A DNA stretch of 27,609 nt, taken from an uncultured Oscillospiraceae bacterium. Lineage in GTDB: Bacteria > Bacillota > Clostridia > Oscillospirales > Ruminococcaceae. The stretch is taken from assembly GCA_934513685.1 (NCBI GenBank), contig CAKSWY010000032.1:1-27609 (forward strand), in the 5' to 3' direction. Below the pieces are notes generated by a model, which was not told the DNA's origin, did not search any database, and was given only the letters and a program-made list of their open reading frames with translations. Shown here piece after piece: positions 20,126-26,950 of the stretch. The first letter of the stretch is position 1. Every line of letters starts with the position of its first letter. The translations under genes and the position numbers were made by a program.

Positions 20126-20152
20126 GGGAATACATTATTGGGAGGTTTTATC

Positions 20153-21250
20153 GTGAACAAGGTTATGAGTTTGCACGACGCGGTCGCGCAGTACGTCCAG
20201 AGTGGTGACACCATCTGCTTTGGCGGCTTCACCACCAACCGCAAGCCCTATGCCGCAGTGGCCGAGATCCTGCGTCAGGGCCAGAAGGACTTCACCGTCT
20301 GGGCTGGCCCCGCTGGCGGCGACTGGGACATGATGATCGGTGAGGGCCGTGTGAAGGCTTACATCAACTGCTACACCGCCAACTCCGGTTACACCAACGT
20401 TTCCCGCCGTTTCCGTGCCGCCATCGAGGCTGGCAAGCTGACCTACGAGGATTACAGCCAGGACGTGCTGATGCTGCAGCTGCATGCTGCTTCTCTGGGT
20501 CTGCCCTTCCTGCCCGTTCGTCTGATGCAGGGCTCCGGCCTGACCAAGTACTGGGGCATCAGCAAGGAGCAGCGCGCCGAGATGCCCAGCGTGGACAACG
20601 ACAAGTACGTGATGGTGGACAACCCCTTCAACCCTGGTGAGCAGGTTGTTGCCGTGCCCGTGCCCAAGCTGGACACCGCCATCATCCATGTTCAGAAGGC
20701 TTCTCCCGACGGCACCTGCATCATCGAGGGCGACGAGTTCCACGATGTTGACGTGGCCGTGGCTGCCAAGAAGGTCATCGTGACCTGCGAAGAGCTGGTG
20801 AGCGACGAGTACATCCGCCGCGATCCCACTCTGACCCGCGTGTTCGGCGAGTGCGTGAGCGCCGTTGTGCATGTTCCCTACGGCGCATGGCCCAGCCAGT
20901 GCTACAACTACTATGACTGCGACGGCAACGCCCTGAAGGAGTACGATAAGGCTTCTAAGTATCAGGACGCTGAGGACGCCAAGGTTCAGCTGGCCAAGGC
21001 CGCTGCCAAGGCTGCCAAGACCGCTGCTGCCAAGCCCGACGACGCCAAGGCTGCTGAGGCTGCCCAGAAGGCCGCTGCTGCTGCTAAGGCTGCCGAGGAA
21101 GGCACCGCCATCCCTGAGACCTTCAAGGACTACCTGGACAAGTGGGTCTACGGTGTGAAGGACAATGATGAGCTGCTGAACGTGATCGGCGGCGCTCGTC
21201 TGGCTGGCCTGAAGGTCGTTCCTGGCCTGGGCTACGCCGGCAAGATTTGA
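20153..21250 (+). CDS. gctA: Glutaconate CoA-transferase subunit A
   Basis: With GctB this class I CoA-transferase moves CoA from acetyl-CoA or glutaryl-type donors to 2-hydroxyglutarate or glutaconate. The protein closely resembles GctA of Acidaminococcus fermentans throughout: KVMSLHDAVAQYVQSGD, GGFTTNRKPYAAVAEILRQG, GGDWDMMIGEGRVKAYINCY, LPFLPVRLMQGSGL and GARLAGLKVVPGLGY. It is 365 residues against about 320, because residues about 275-322 are an inserted Ala/Lys-rich tract. The start is GTG 20153, with GGGAGG 7 bases upstream. A GTG at 20108 is also in frame but lies inside the terminator stem and lacks an SD. gctB follows after 18 bases. Confidence 0.95.
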   Translation: MNKVMSLHDAVAQYVQSGDTICFGGFTTNRKPYAAVAEILRQGQKDFTVWAGPAGGDWDMMIGEGRVKAYINCYTANSGYTNVSRRFRAAIEAGKLTYEDYSQDVLMLQLHAASLGLPFLPVRLMQGSGLTKYWGISKEQRAEMPSVDNDKYVMVDNPFNPGEQVVAVPVPKLDTAIIHVQKASPDGTCIIEGDEFHDVDVAVAAKKVIVTCEELVSDEYIRRDPTLTRVFGECVSAVVHVPYGAWPSQCYNYYDCDGNALKEYDKASKYQDAEDAKVQLAKAAAKAAKTAAAKPDDAKAAEAAQKAAAAAKAAEEGTAIPETFKDYLDKWVYGVKDNDELLNVIGGARLAGLKVVPGLGYAGKI

Positions 21251-21268
21251 GCAGGGAGGTACAGAACA

Positions 21269-22075
21269 ATGGCTGATTACACCAATTACACCAAACAGGA
21301 AATGCAGGCCTACGCCATCGCGAAGAACATCAAGGAGAACCAGATCGTGATCGTGGGCACCGGCCTGCCCCTGATCGGCGCTTCTCTGGCGAAGCGTGCC
21401 GTCTGCCCCTCCTGCCATCCCATCGTTGAGAGCGGCCTGATGGACTGCTCTCCCGTTGAGGTGCCCCGCAGCGTGGGCGACCTGCGCTTCATGGCTCACT
21501 GCGGCGTGCAGTGGCCCAACATCCGCTTCGTGGGCTTCGAGGCCAACGAGTGGCTGCATGACGAGGATCGTCTGGTTGCCTTCATCGGCGGCGCTCAGAT
21601 CGACCCCTACGGCAACGTGAACTCCACCTGCATCTACGGCAAGGGCGATTACGTGAAGCCTCAGACCCGTTTCACCGGTTCCGGCGGCGCCAACGGCATT
21701 GCCACCTACTGCAACACCATCATCATGATGCAGCATCAGAAGCGCCGCTTCATGGACAAGATCGACTACATCACCAGCTGCGGCTGGATGGACGGCCCTG
21801 GCGGCCGTGAGCGCGCTGGCCTGCCCGGCAACCGTGGTCCTCAGATGGTCGTTACCGATCTGGGCATCATGAAGTTTGACGAAGAGACCAAGCGGATGTA
21901 CCTGGCTTACTACTATCCGTTCTCCAGCCCCGAGCTGGTTCAGGAGAACACTGGCTTCGAGATCGACGTGTCTCGTGCCCAGCTGATGGAAGGTCCCAGC
22001 CCCGAGATCATCAAGATGATCCGCGAAGAGATCGACCCCGGCCAGGCCTTCATCAAGGTTCCCAAGGCGAAGTAA
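21269..22075 (+). CDS. gctB: Glutaconate CoA-transferase subunit B
   Basis: This subunit carries the catalytic glutamate of the class I CoA-transferase that forms a glutamyl-CoA thioester intermediate. The 268 residues match the family length. Glu54 in PIVESGLMDC aligns with the active-site Glu54 of the Acidaminococcus enzyme. Other conserved stretches are VGTGLPLIGASLAKR, FIGGAQIDPYGNVNST, TRFTGSGGANGIATYCN and RGPQMVVTDLGIMKFD. SD GGGAGG lies 8-9 bases before ATG. It forms a two-gene unit with gctA, and a hairpin with a weak T-tract follows at 22106. Identification is firm. Confidence 0.97.
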   Translation: MADYTNYTKQEMQAYAIAKNIKENQIVIVGTGLPLIGASLAKRAVCPSCHPIVESGLMDCSPVEVPRSVGDLRFMAHCGVQWPNIRFVGFEANEWLHDEDRLVAFIGGAQIDPYGNVNSTCIYGKGDYVKPQTRFTGSGGANGIATYCNTIIMMQHQKRRFMDKIDYITSCGWMDGPGGRERAGLPGNRGPQMVVTDLGIMKFDEETKRMYLAYYYPFSSPELVQENTGFEIDVSRAQLMEGPSPEIIKMIREEIDPGQAFIKVPKAK

Positions 22076-22105
22076 GCTGACCCCTACGGTTCTTTAAGCC
22101 TGCTG

Positions 22106-22138
22106 CGGCCGGTGCAGCCCCCTCTGCGCCGGCCGTTT
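22106..22138 (+). terminator. Hairpin after gctB, weak terminator
   Basis: CGGCCGGTGCAG (22106-22117) pairs with CTGCGCCGGCCG (22124-22135) with one G-U, followed by only three T. Partial readthrough into gcdA is likely. Downstream (22160-22220) are imperfect dyads such as GCGCA/TGCGC around 22194-22215, but I see no good promoter for gcdA. Confidence 0.6.
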
Positions 22139-22244
22139 GTGGGTTTATGAAAGGCAATTCCGCGCAAAACGTGCGGCGCTGCCGAACAACATAGCGCATG
22201 TGTGTGCAAGTGCGCCATAGAGAAAAATAAAGGAGCAAATTACA

Positions 22245-24047
22245 ATGGGTAACTATTCCATGCCTGGTTATTTCCAGACCATGCCCGTGGCCCCCGGTAA
22301 GGCTTTCCGTCCTTCTCCCGAGAACGTGGCTGAGCTGAAGGCCATCGAGGCTGACGTTCATGCCAAGATCAAAGAGATGATGGAGGCCGGCACCCCCGAC
22401 GAGACCCTGCATAAGCGTGGCCAGCTGACCGCTATGGAGCGCGTCATGAACCTGATCGACGCTGGTTCCTGGTGCCCCCTGAACAGCCTGTACAACCCCG
22501 AAGGCAACCACGAGACCAAGACTGGTGTCGTGAGCACCGGCATCCTGAAGGGCCTGGGCCGCATCGGCGGCAAGTGGGCTGTCATCATTGCTTCTGATAA
22601 CAAGAAGCTGGCCGGCGCCTGGGTTGCCGGTCAGGCTGACAACCTGCTGCGCGGCAGCGACACTGCCAAGCTGCTGGGCATTCCCCTGGTGTATGTGCTG
22701 AACTGCTCCGGCGTTAAGCTGGACGAGCAGGAGAAGGTGTACCCCAACCGTCGCGGCGGCGGCACCCCCTTCTTCCGCAATGCTGAGCTGAACCAGGCTG
22801 GCGTGCCTGTCATCGTCGGCATTTACGGCACCAACCCCGCTGGCGGCGGCTACCACAGCATCAGCCCCACCATCCTGATCGCCCATCAGAAGGCCAACAT
22901 GGCCGTGGGCGGCGCCGGCATCGTGGGCGGCATGAACCCCAAGGGCTACATCGATGAGGAAGGCGCTAAGGCCATCATCGATGCCAACGAGAAGGCCAAG
23001 GCCGAGCACAAGCCCGCTCCCGGCAGCGTGGGCGTCCACTACAACCAGACCGGCTTCTTCCGTGAGGTTTACGCCGACGAGCTGGGCGTGCTGGAAGGCA
23101 TCAAGAAGTACATGGCGATGCTGCCTGCCTACAACCTGGAGTTCTTCCGTGTGGACGAGCCCAAGGCTCCCGCTCTGAAGGGCGAGGACCTGTACGACAT
23201 CCTGCCCCGCAACACCAAGAAGGCCTACGACATGTACAATGTCATCAAGGCTCTGATGGACGGCGGCGAGCTGCTGGAGTACAAGAACGGCTACGGCCCC
23301 GAGATGATCACCGGCCTGGCTAAGGTTGACGGCCTGCTGGTTGGCGTTATTGCCAACCGTCAGGGACCTCTGGCCATGCAGGGCTACCCCGATTACCCCG
23401 AGTATCGCGGCAAGGGCGCCTTCGGTATGGGCGGCAAGCTGTACCGTCAGGGCCTGATCAAGATGAACGAGTTCGTCACCCTGTGCGCTCGCGATAAGAT
23501 CCCCCTCATCTGGCTGCAGGATACCACCGGTATCGACGTGGACGACGAGGCCGAGAAGGCTGAGCTGCTGGGTCTGGGCCAGAGCCTGATCTACAGCATC
23601 CAGAACTCCAAGCTGCCCATGCTGGAGATCACCCTGCGCAAGGGCACCGCTGCTGCTCACTACGTGCTGGGCGGCCCTCAGGGCAACGACAACAACGTGT
23701 TCAGCCTGGGCACTGCTGCTACCGAGATCAACGTTATGTACGGCGAGACCGCTGCTGTGGCTATGTCCAGCCGCCGTCTGGTGAAGGACTACGAGGCCGG
23801 CAAGGACCTGCAGCCCACCATCGACCGTATGAACGAGACCATCAAGGAGTACGCCGAGAAGTCCAAGCCTGAGTTCTGCGCGACCAAGGGCATGGTGGAC
23901 GAGATCGTTGATCTGCCCATGCTGCGCAACTACATCGTGGCCTTCACCGATGCCGCTTACCAGAACCCCAAGGCCATCTGCCCCTTCCATCAGATGGTTA
24001 CTCCTCGCGCCATCCGCGAGTGGGACAAGCTGAACGGCAAGGCCTGA
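22245..24047 (+). CDS. gcdA: Glutaconyl-CoA decarboxylase alpha subunit, carboxyltransferase
   Basis: This cytoplasmic subunit transfers the carboxyl group of glutaconyl-CoA to biotin on GcdC, producing crotonyl-CoA. The 600 residues contain two crotonase-fold carboxyltransferase halves. The N-terminal half has RIGGKWAVIIASDNKKLAGAW, NCSGVKLDEQEKVYPNRRGGG and the oxyanion-type loop AVGGAGIVGGMNPKGYID. The C-terminal half has GLLVGVIANRQG, IPLIWLQDTTGIDVDDEAE, LRKGTAAAHYVLGGPQGNDNN and the typical end MVTPRAIREWDKLNGKA. It closely resembles GcdA of Acidaminococcus (587 residues). SD AAAGGAG lies 9 bases before ATG. It is separated from gcdDCB by gctAB, so the decarboxylase complex is encoded in two blocks. 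Confidence 0.97.
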   Translation: MGNYSMPGYFQTMPVAPGKAFRPSPENVAELKAIEADVHAKIKEMMEAGTPDETLHKRGQLTAMERVMNLIDAGSWCPLNSLYNPEGNHETKTGVVSTGILKGLGRIGGKWAVIIASDNKKLAGAWVAGQADNLLRGSDTAKLLGIPLVYVLNCSGVKLDEQEKVYPNRRGGGTPFFRNAELNQAGVPVIVGIYGTNPAGGGYHSISPTILIAHQKANMAVGGAGIVGGMNPKGYIDEEGAKAIIDANEKAKAEHKPAPGSVGVHYNQTGFFREVYADELGVLEGIKKYMAMLPAYNLEFFRVDEPKAPALKGEDLYDILPRNTKKAYDMYNVIKALMDGGELLEYKNGYGPEMITGLAKVDGLLVGVIANRQGPLAMQGYPDYPEYRGKGAFGMGGKLYRQGLIKMNEFVTLCARDKIPLIWLQDTTGIDVDDEAEKAELLGLGQSLIYSIQNSKLPMLEITLRKGTAAAHYVLGGPQGNDNNVFSLGTAATEINVMYGETAAVAMSSRRLVKDYEAGKDLQPTIDRMNETIKEYAEKSKPEFCATKGMVDEIVDLPMLRNYIVAFTDAAYQNPKAICPFHQMVTPRAIREWDKLNGKA

Positions 24048-24081
24048 GTGCCTGACCGGGCTTTAAAAGCACCCTCCCAAT

Positions 24082-24177
24082 TTGGTGTGCCCGCATCCGG
24101 CGGCCTGTGCCTGTAACAGGGCCGGGCCCCGGGCGCGTGGGCGGGGGAGAGTACCCCCGGAATGCACACCGATTTTT
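24082..24177 (+). terminator. Branched structured 3' element / terminator of gcdA
   Basis: A closing stem TTGGTGTGC (24082-24090) with GCACACCGA (24164-24172) is followed directly by TTTTT (24173-24177). Inside are two further hairpins: GGCCTGT/ACAGGGCC (24102-24123) and GGGGG/CCCCC with loop AGAGTA (24143-24158). The T-run right after the closing stem suggests termination, but the branched form is unusual for a simple terminator and could be a small RNA. Confidence 0.55.
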
Positions 24178-24294
24178 CAGCCCATTGCCGGGATGGTAAG
24201 GGGCCGCGCGGCTTGCCGCGCGAATGAGACAAAGGCGATTTTCCACACAGCGGCTTTGCTGGACAATTTCCACTAAAAAAGCCGGTGGTTTCAA

Positions 24295-24323
24295 TTGACA
24301 CCGCTGTGGAAATCGCTTAAAAT
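24295..24323 (+). promoter_or_regulatory. Consensus promoter of gltS
   Basis: A perfect TTGACA (24295-24300), 17-bp spacer and TAAAAT (24318-24323). The palindrome TCAATTGA (24291-24298) overlaps the -35, and CCGCTGTGGAAATCGC fills most of the spacer (24301-24316). The predicted start near 24330 gives a leader of about 190 bases. Confidence 0.88.
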
Positions 24324-24518
24324 AAGAGAGTAAAGATCGGAGCCATGAAACGGATCCCTTCTCGAAACGCTTGGTGAGCAAACAGAAATAGGAAAGGCAG
24401 AATGGCAGGGTATTGTGTGGCCCTGAAATGATTCTGTGTAAGTACCACGGCTTGCCGTGTTGCTTAAAGTTTGCTGCATATATGTGAGAAACGCGTTAAG
24501 AGAAAGTGAGTGAGATTC

Positions 24519-25769
24519 ATGGAAAACATTATCTCCTACTTCGGCGAGTATACCGCCGGTGTTGACGGGGCACTCAGCACTTTTAAGTTTGAGTACCTCA
24601 CTACCCTTGGCTTTGCGGCCATCGTAATCTTTGTGGGTCGCTGGATCGTGGCTCATTCCGCTCCTCTGCGGAAGTACGCCATCCCCGCACCCGTGGTTTC
24701 CGGTCTGATCTTCTCCATCATTATCTCCTGCATCAAGGGCGCCGGCATTGTGGGCCTGTCTTTTGATGTGAAGATCATGAAGGATTTCTGCCAGAACATC
24801 TTCTTCCTGGCGGTTGGCTACGGCTTCAGCGCTTCCCTGCTGAAGAAGGCCGGCGCCGGCCTGGCGGCTAAGATCGCCATCGCCGCCTGCCTGCTGATCA
24901 CCTGCCAGGACATTCTGGGCATTGTCCTGTCCAGCGCCATCGGCCTGAACCCCCTGCTGGGCCTGCAGTGCTCTTCCGCTGCCATGAGCGGCGGCGTGGG
25001 CACCGCTTCCGCCTTCGGTCCTGTCTTCGAGAGCTACGGCGCTGCGGATGCAACCACCGTTGGTGTTGCAGCCGGTACGCTGGGCAACGTGATGGGCTCC
25101 TTGATCGGCGGTCCTGTGGCTGCGTTCCTGATCAAGAAGCACAACCTGAAGTCTGACCCCAATGACAAGCCCATGGCGGAGACCACCGGCGTGAAGCCCG
25201 AGCTGAACAACACCAACATGATCATGGCGTTTGCTTTGGCCATGCTGCTGGCTGCGCTGGGTATGCCTATCTACTGCCTGCTGGACAACATCCCCATGAT
25301 CGAGATGCCCAAGTTCATCGGCTGCCTGTTTGCCGGTGTTATTGGCCGCAACGTGCTGGAAGCTGTTGGCGCCAAGACCTACACCGTCGAGATGGACGCT
25401 CTGGAGCATATGTTCCTGGAGCTGTATCTGGCTCTGGTGCTGATGACCACCGACTTCACCAAGCTGGCTCCTGTGGCCGGCCAGATGGGCATCATTCTGG
25501 TTGGTCAGGCCATCTTCATCGCCCTGTTCGGCATCTTCGTGTCCTACAACATGTTCGGCCGTGACTACGGCGCTGCTGTTATGACCGCCGGCAACATCGG
25601 CTGGGGCTGCGGTTCCGCGCCCAACGCCGTTGCCAACGAGAAGTCCGTTATGGACGAGTATGGCTGGCACACCATCGCCTGGGTTCTGTATCCCAGCTTT
25701 GCCGTCATCATCGACGACATCTACAACCCCATCTTCCTGTCTGTGATCAGCGGCTTCTTCGCTGCCTGA
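24519..25769 (+). CDS. gltS: Sodium/glutamate symporter, GltS family
   Basis: This membrane carrier imports glutamate with Na+. The 416 residues form two inverted structural halves of about five helices each. The GltS signatures are the two glycine-rich re-entrant loops: SSAAMSGGVGTASAFGPVFE in the first half and AGNIGWGCGSAPNAVANEKSV in the second. ATG 24519 is chosen over the in-frame GTG 24510; the SD is weak for both (GAGTGAG just upstream). Context fits well: it supplies the substrate of the fermentation pathway and uses the Na+ gradient that the GcdABCD decarboxylase builds. It has its own strong promoter and a long leader. Confidence 0.94.
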   Translation: MENIISYFGEYTAGVDGALSTFKFEYLTTLGFAAIVIFVGRWIVAHSAPLRKYAIPAPVVSGLIFSIIISCIKGAGIVGLSFDVKIMKDFCQNIFFLAVGYGFSASLLKKAGAGLAAKIAIAACLLITCQDILGIVLSSAIGLNPLLGLQCSSAAMSGGVGTASAFGPVFESYGAADATTVGVAAGTLGNVMGSLIGGPVAAFLIKKHNLKSDPNDKPMAETTGVKPELNNTNMIMAFALAMLLAALGMPIYCLLDNIPMIEMPKFIGCLFAGVIGRNVLEAVGAKTYTVEMDALEHMFLELYLALVLMTTDFTKLAPVAGQMGIILVGQAIFIALFGIFVSYNMFGRDYGAAVMTAGNIGWGCGSAPNAVANEKSVMDEYGWHTIAWVLYPSFAVIIDDIYNPIFLSVISGFFAA

Positions 25770-25967
25770 GTTCTCTGACGGGAGAGCAAATCAAAATAAC
25801 GGCCTGGTGGCCGCGCGGTCAAGGCCTATGTAGCTGAGGCAGCAAACGTCTACATAAAGGAATGACTTGCGTTCCCCGACTGCCTTTACGGCGGCCGGGG
25901 AATTATAGTCGCAGGGCATATTTTATGCAACGCGGCAATTAAAACAATCGGAGGAACGAAATTCACA
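25770..25967 (+). other. Spacer between gltS and hgdC with two dyads
   Basis: The 198 bases hold TATGTAG/CTACATA (25827-25833 with 25850-25856) and a hairpin TTCCCCG...CGGGGAA (25872-25902) with a five-base loop and one A-C mismatch, not followed by a T-tract. A possible -10 TATAGT (25904-25909) has only a weak -35 (TGCCTT, 25881-25886). GCATA-TTT-TATGC lies at 25916-25928. Whether hgdC has its own promoter is unclear. Confidence 0.5.
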
Positions 25968-26759
25968 GTGGACATTTATACTCTCGGCATTGACGTGGGT
26001 TCCACCGCGTCCAAATGCATCATTCTGAAGAACGGGACCGAGATCGTTAGCAAGTCTCTGATCGATGTGGGCGCCGGTACTTCCGGCCCTCAGCGTGCCA
26101 TCAGTGAAGTGCTGGACAACTGCGGTCTGAAGCGGGAAGACATGAGCTATATCCTGGCAACGGGTTATGGCCGCAACTCCCTGCTGGATCTGGCCGACAA
26201 GCAGATGAGCGAGCTGAGCTGCCATGCGCGCGGCGCGTACTTCCTGTTCCCGGATGTGCACACCGTGATCGACATCGGCGGCCAGGACGTGAAGGTCCTG
26301 CACATTGAAAACGGCGCGATGGTCAACTTCCAGATGAACGACAAGTGTGCCGCCGGCACCGGCCGTTTCCTGGACGTTATGGCCCGTGTACTGGAAGTGA
26401 AGGTGAGCGATCTGGCCATGCTGGGTGCCATGAGCACCAAGGAGGTCGCGATCAGCTCCACCTGCACCGTGTTCGCGGAGAGCGAGGTCATCAGCCAGCT
26501 GTCCATGGGCACCAACAAGTGTGACATCATCAATGGCATCCACAACTCGGTGGCCAGCCGCGTGGTGGGCCTGGCCCATCGTGTAGGCGTGGTGGACCGT
26601 GTGGTGATGACCGGCGGTGTTGCTCAGAACACCGGTGTGGTGAAAGCCCTGGAGAAGCAGCTGGGCCGTGAGATCTCCACCAGCCCGCTGACCCAGTACA
26701 ACGGCGCTCTGGGTGCCGCACTCTTTGCTTACCAGAGAGTGACCCAGGACGCGAAATAA
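25968..26759 (+). CDS. hgdC: Activator of (R)-2-hydroxyglutaryl-CoA dehydratase
   Basis: HgdC (component A, archerase) is an extremely oxygen-sensitive homodimer with one shared [4Fe-4S] cluster. It uses ATP to drive an electron into the dehydratase. The 263 residues show the ASKHA fold: DVGSTASKCIILKNG (phosphate 1), DIGGQDVKVLHIENG (phosphate 2) and MTGGVAQNTGV (adenosine). The two cluster ligands fall at Cys127 (NDKCAAGTGRF) and Cys166 (SSTCTVFAESEV), the same numbers as in Acidaminococcus HgdC. The start is GTG 25968, with GGAGGAAC about 11 bases upstream; VDIYTLGIDVGSTASK matches the family beginning. It is followed by hgdA after a structured 191-base spacer. Confidence 0.97.
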   Translation: MDIYTLGIDVGSTASKCIILKNGTEIVSKSLIDVGAGTSGPQRAISEVLDNCGLKREDMSYILATGYGRNSLLDLADKQMSELSCHARGAYFLFPDVHTVIDIGGQDVKVLHIENGAMVNFQMNDKCAAGTGRFLDVMARVLEVKVSDLAMLGAMSTKEVAISSTCTVFAESEVISQLSMGTNKCDIINGIHNSVASRVVGLAHRVGVVDRVVMTGGVAQNTGVVKALEKQLGREISTSPLTQYNGALGAALFAYQRVTQDAK

Positions 26760-26776
26760 CCCCTTTTGTACCCGAA

Positions 26777-26907
26777 ACCGACTGCAAAGTGCGGAAACGT
26801 CTGCCCTGCGGGGCAGAATGTCCGCATGACCGCAGTTGGTCTTGGTGCAGGCGGCCTTTGCGCGGCCGTCTGCCAGCCTGAGCGGTGTGTGTGTATGCGG
26901 CTCAGGC
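26777..26907 (+). repeat. Three consecutive hairpins in the hgdC-hgdA spacer
   Basis: Hairpin 1 (26777-26840) is a long nested stem: ACCGACTGC with GCAGTTGGT, then TGCGGA with TCCGCA, then TCTGCC with GGCAGA, separated by small internal loops. Hairpin 2 (26847-26873) pairs GCAGGCGGCC with GGCCGTCTGC. Hairpin 3 (26876-26907) pairs GCCTGAGC with GCTCAGGC. None is followed by a T-tract, so they look like mRNA processing or stability structures, not terminators. Confidence 0.75.
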
Positions 26908-26950
26908 GGTAAACCCTATCTATATGAACAATGATATGGAGGAATGAACA

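Larger units (their letters stand above)
24048..24518 (+). other. 471-base spacer between gcdA and gltS
   Basis: No gene is supported. In order it holds a branched structured element closing on T5 (24082-24177), a CGCGCGG/CCGCGCG hairpin (24205-24222) without a T-tract, inverted repeats that flank a consensus promoter (24235-24323), and a leader of about 190 bases with a small CACGG/CCGTG hairpin (24446-24459). Confidence 0.6.

Noticed and set aside
20108..20152. Upstream GTG start for GctA adding 15 residues
   Set aside because: The codon is inside the terminator stem, has no Shine-Dalgarno site, and the extra residues do not resemble the N-terminus of GctA homologues.
18295..20244. Minus-strand open frame of about 649 codons opposite gcdC and gcdB, and similar ones opposite gctA and gcdA (20135-21736 and 22053-23990)
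   Set aside because: Low-complexity His/Gln/Gly/Leu composition mirrors the codon bias of the plus-strand genes. All plus-strand frames are unmistakable known genes.
24345..24377. A ten-codon leader peptide (MKRIPSRNAW) in the gltS leader
   Set aside because: GGAG lies only two bases before the ATG, too close for a good ribosome site, and the peptide has no glutamate codons or other attenuator signature.
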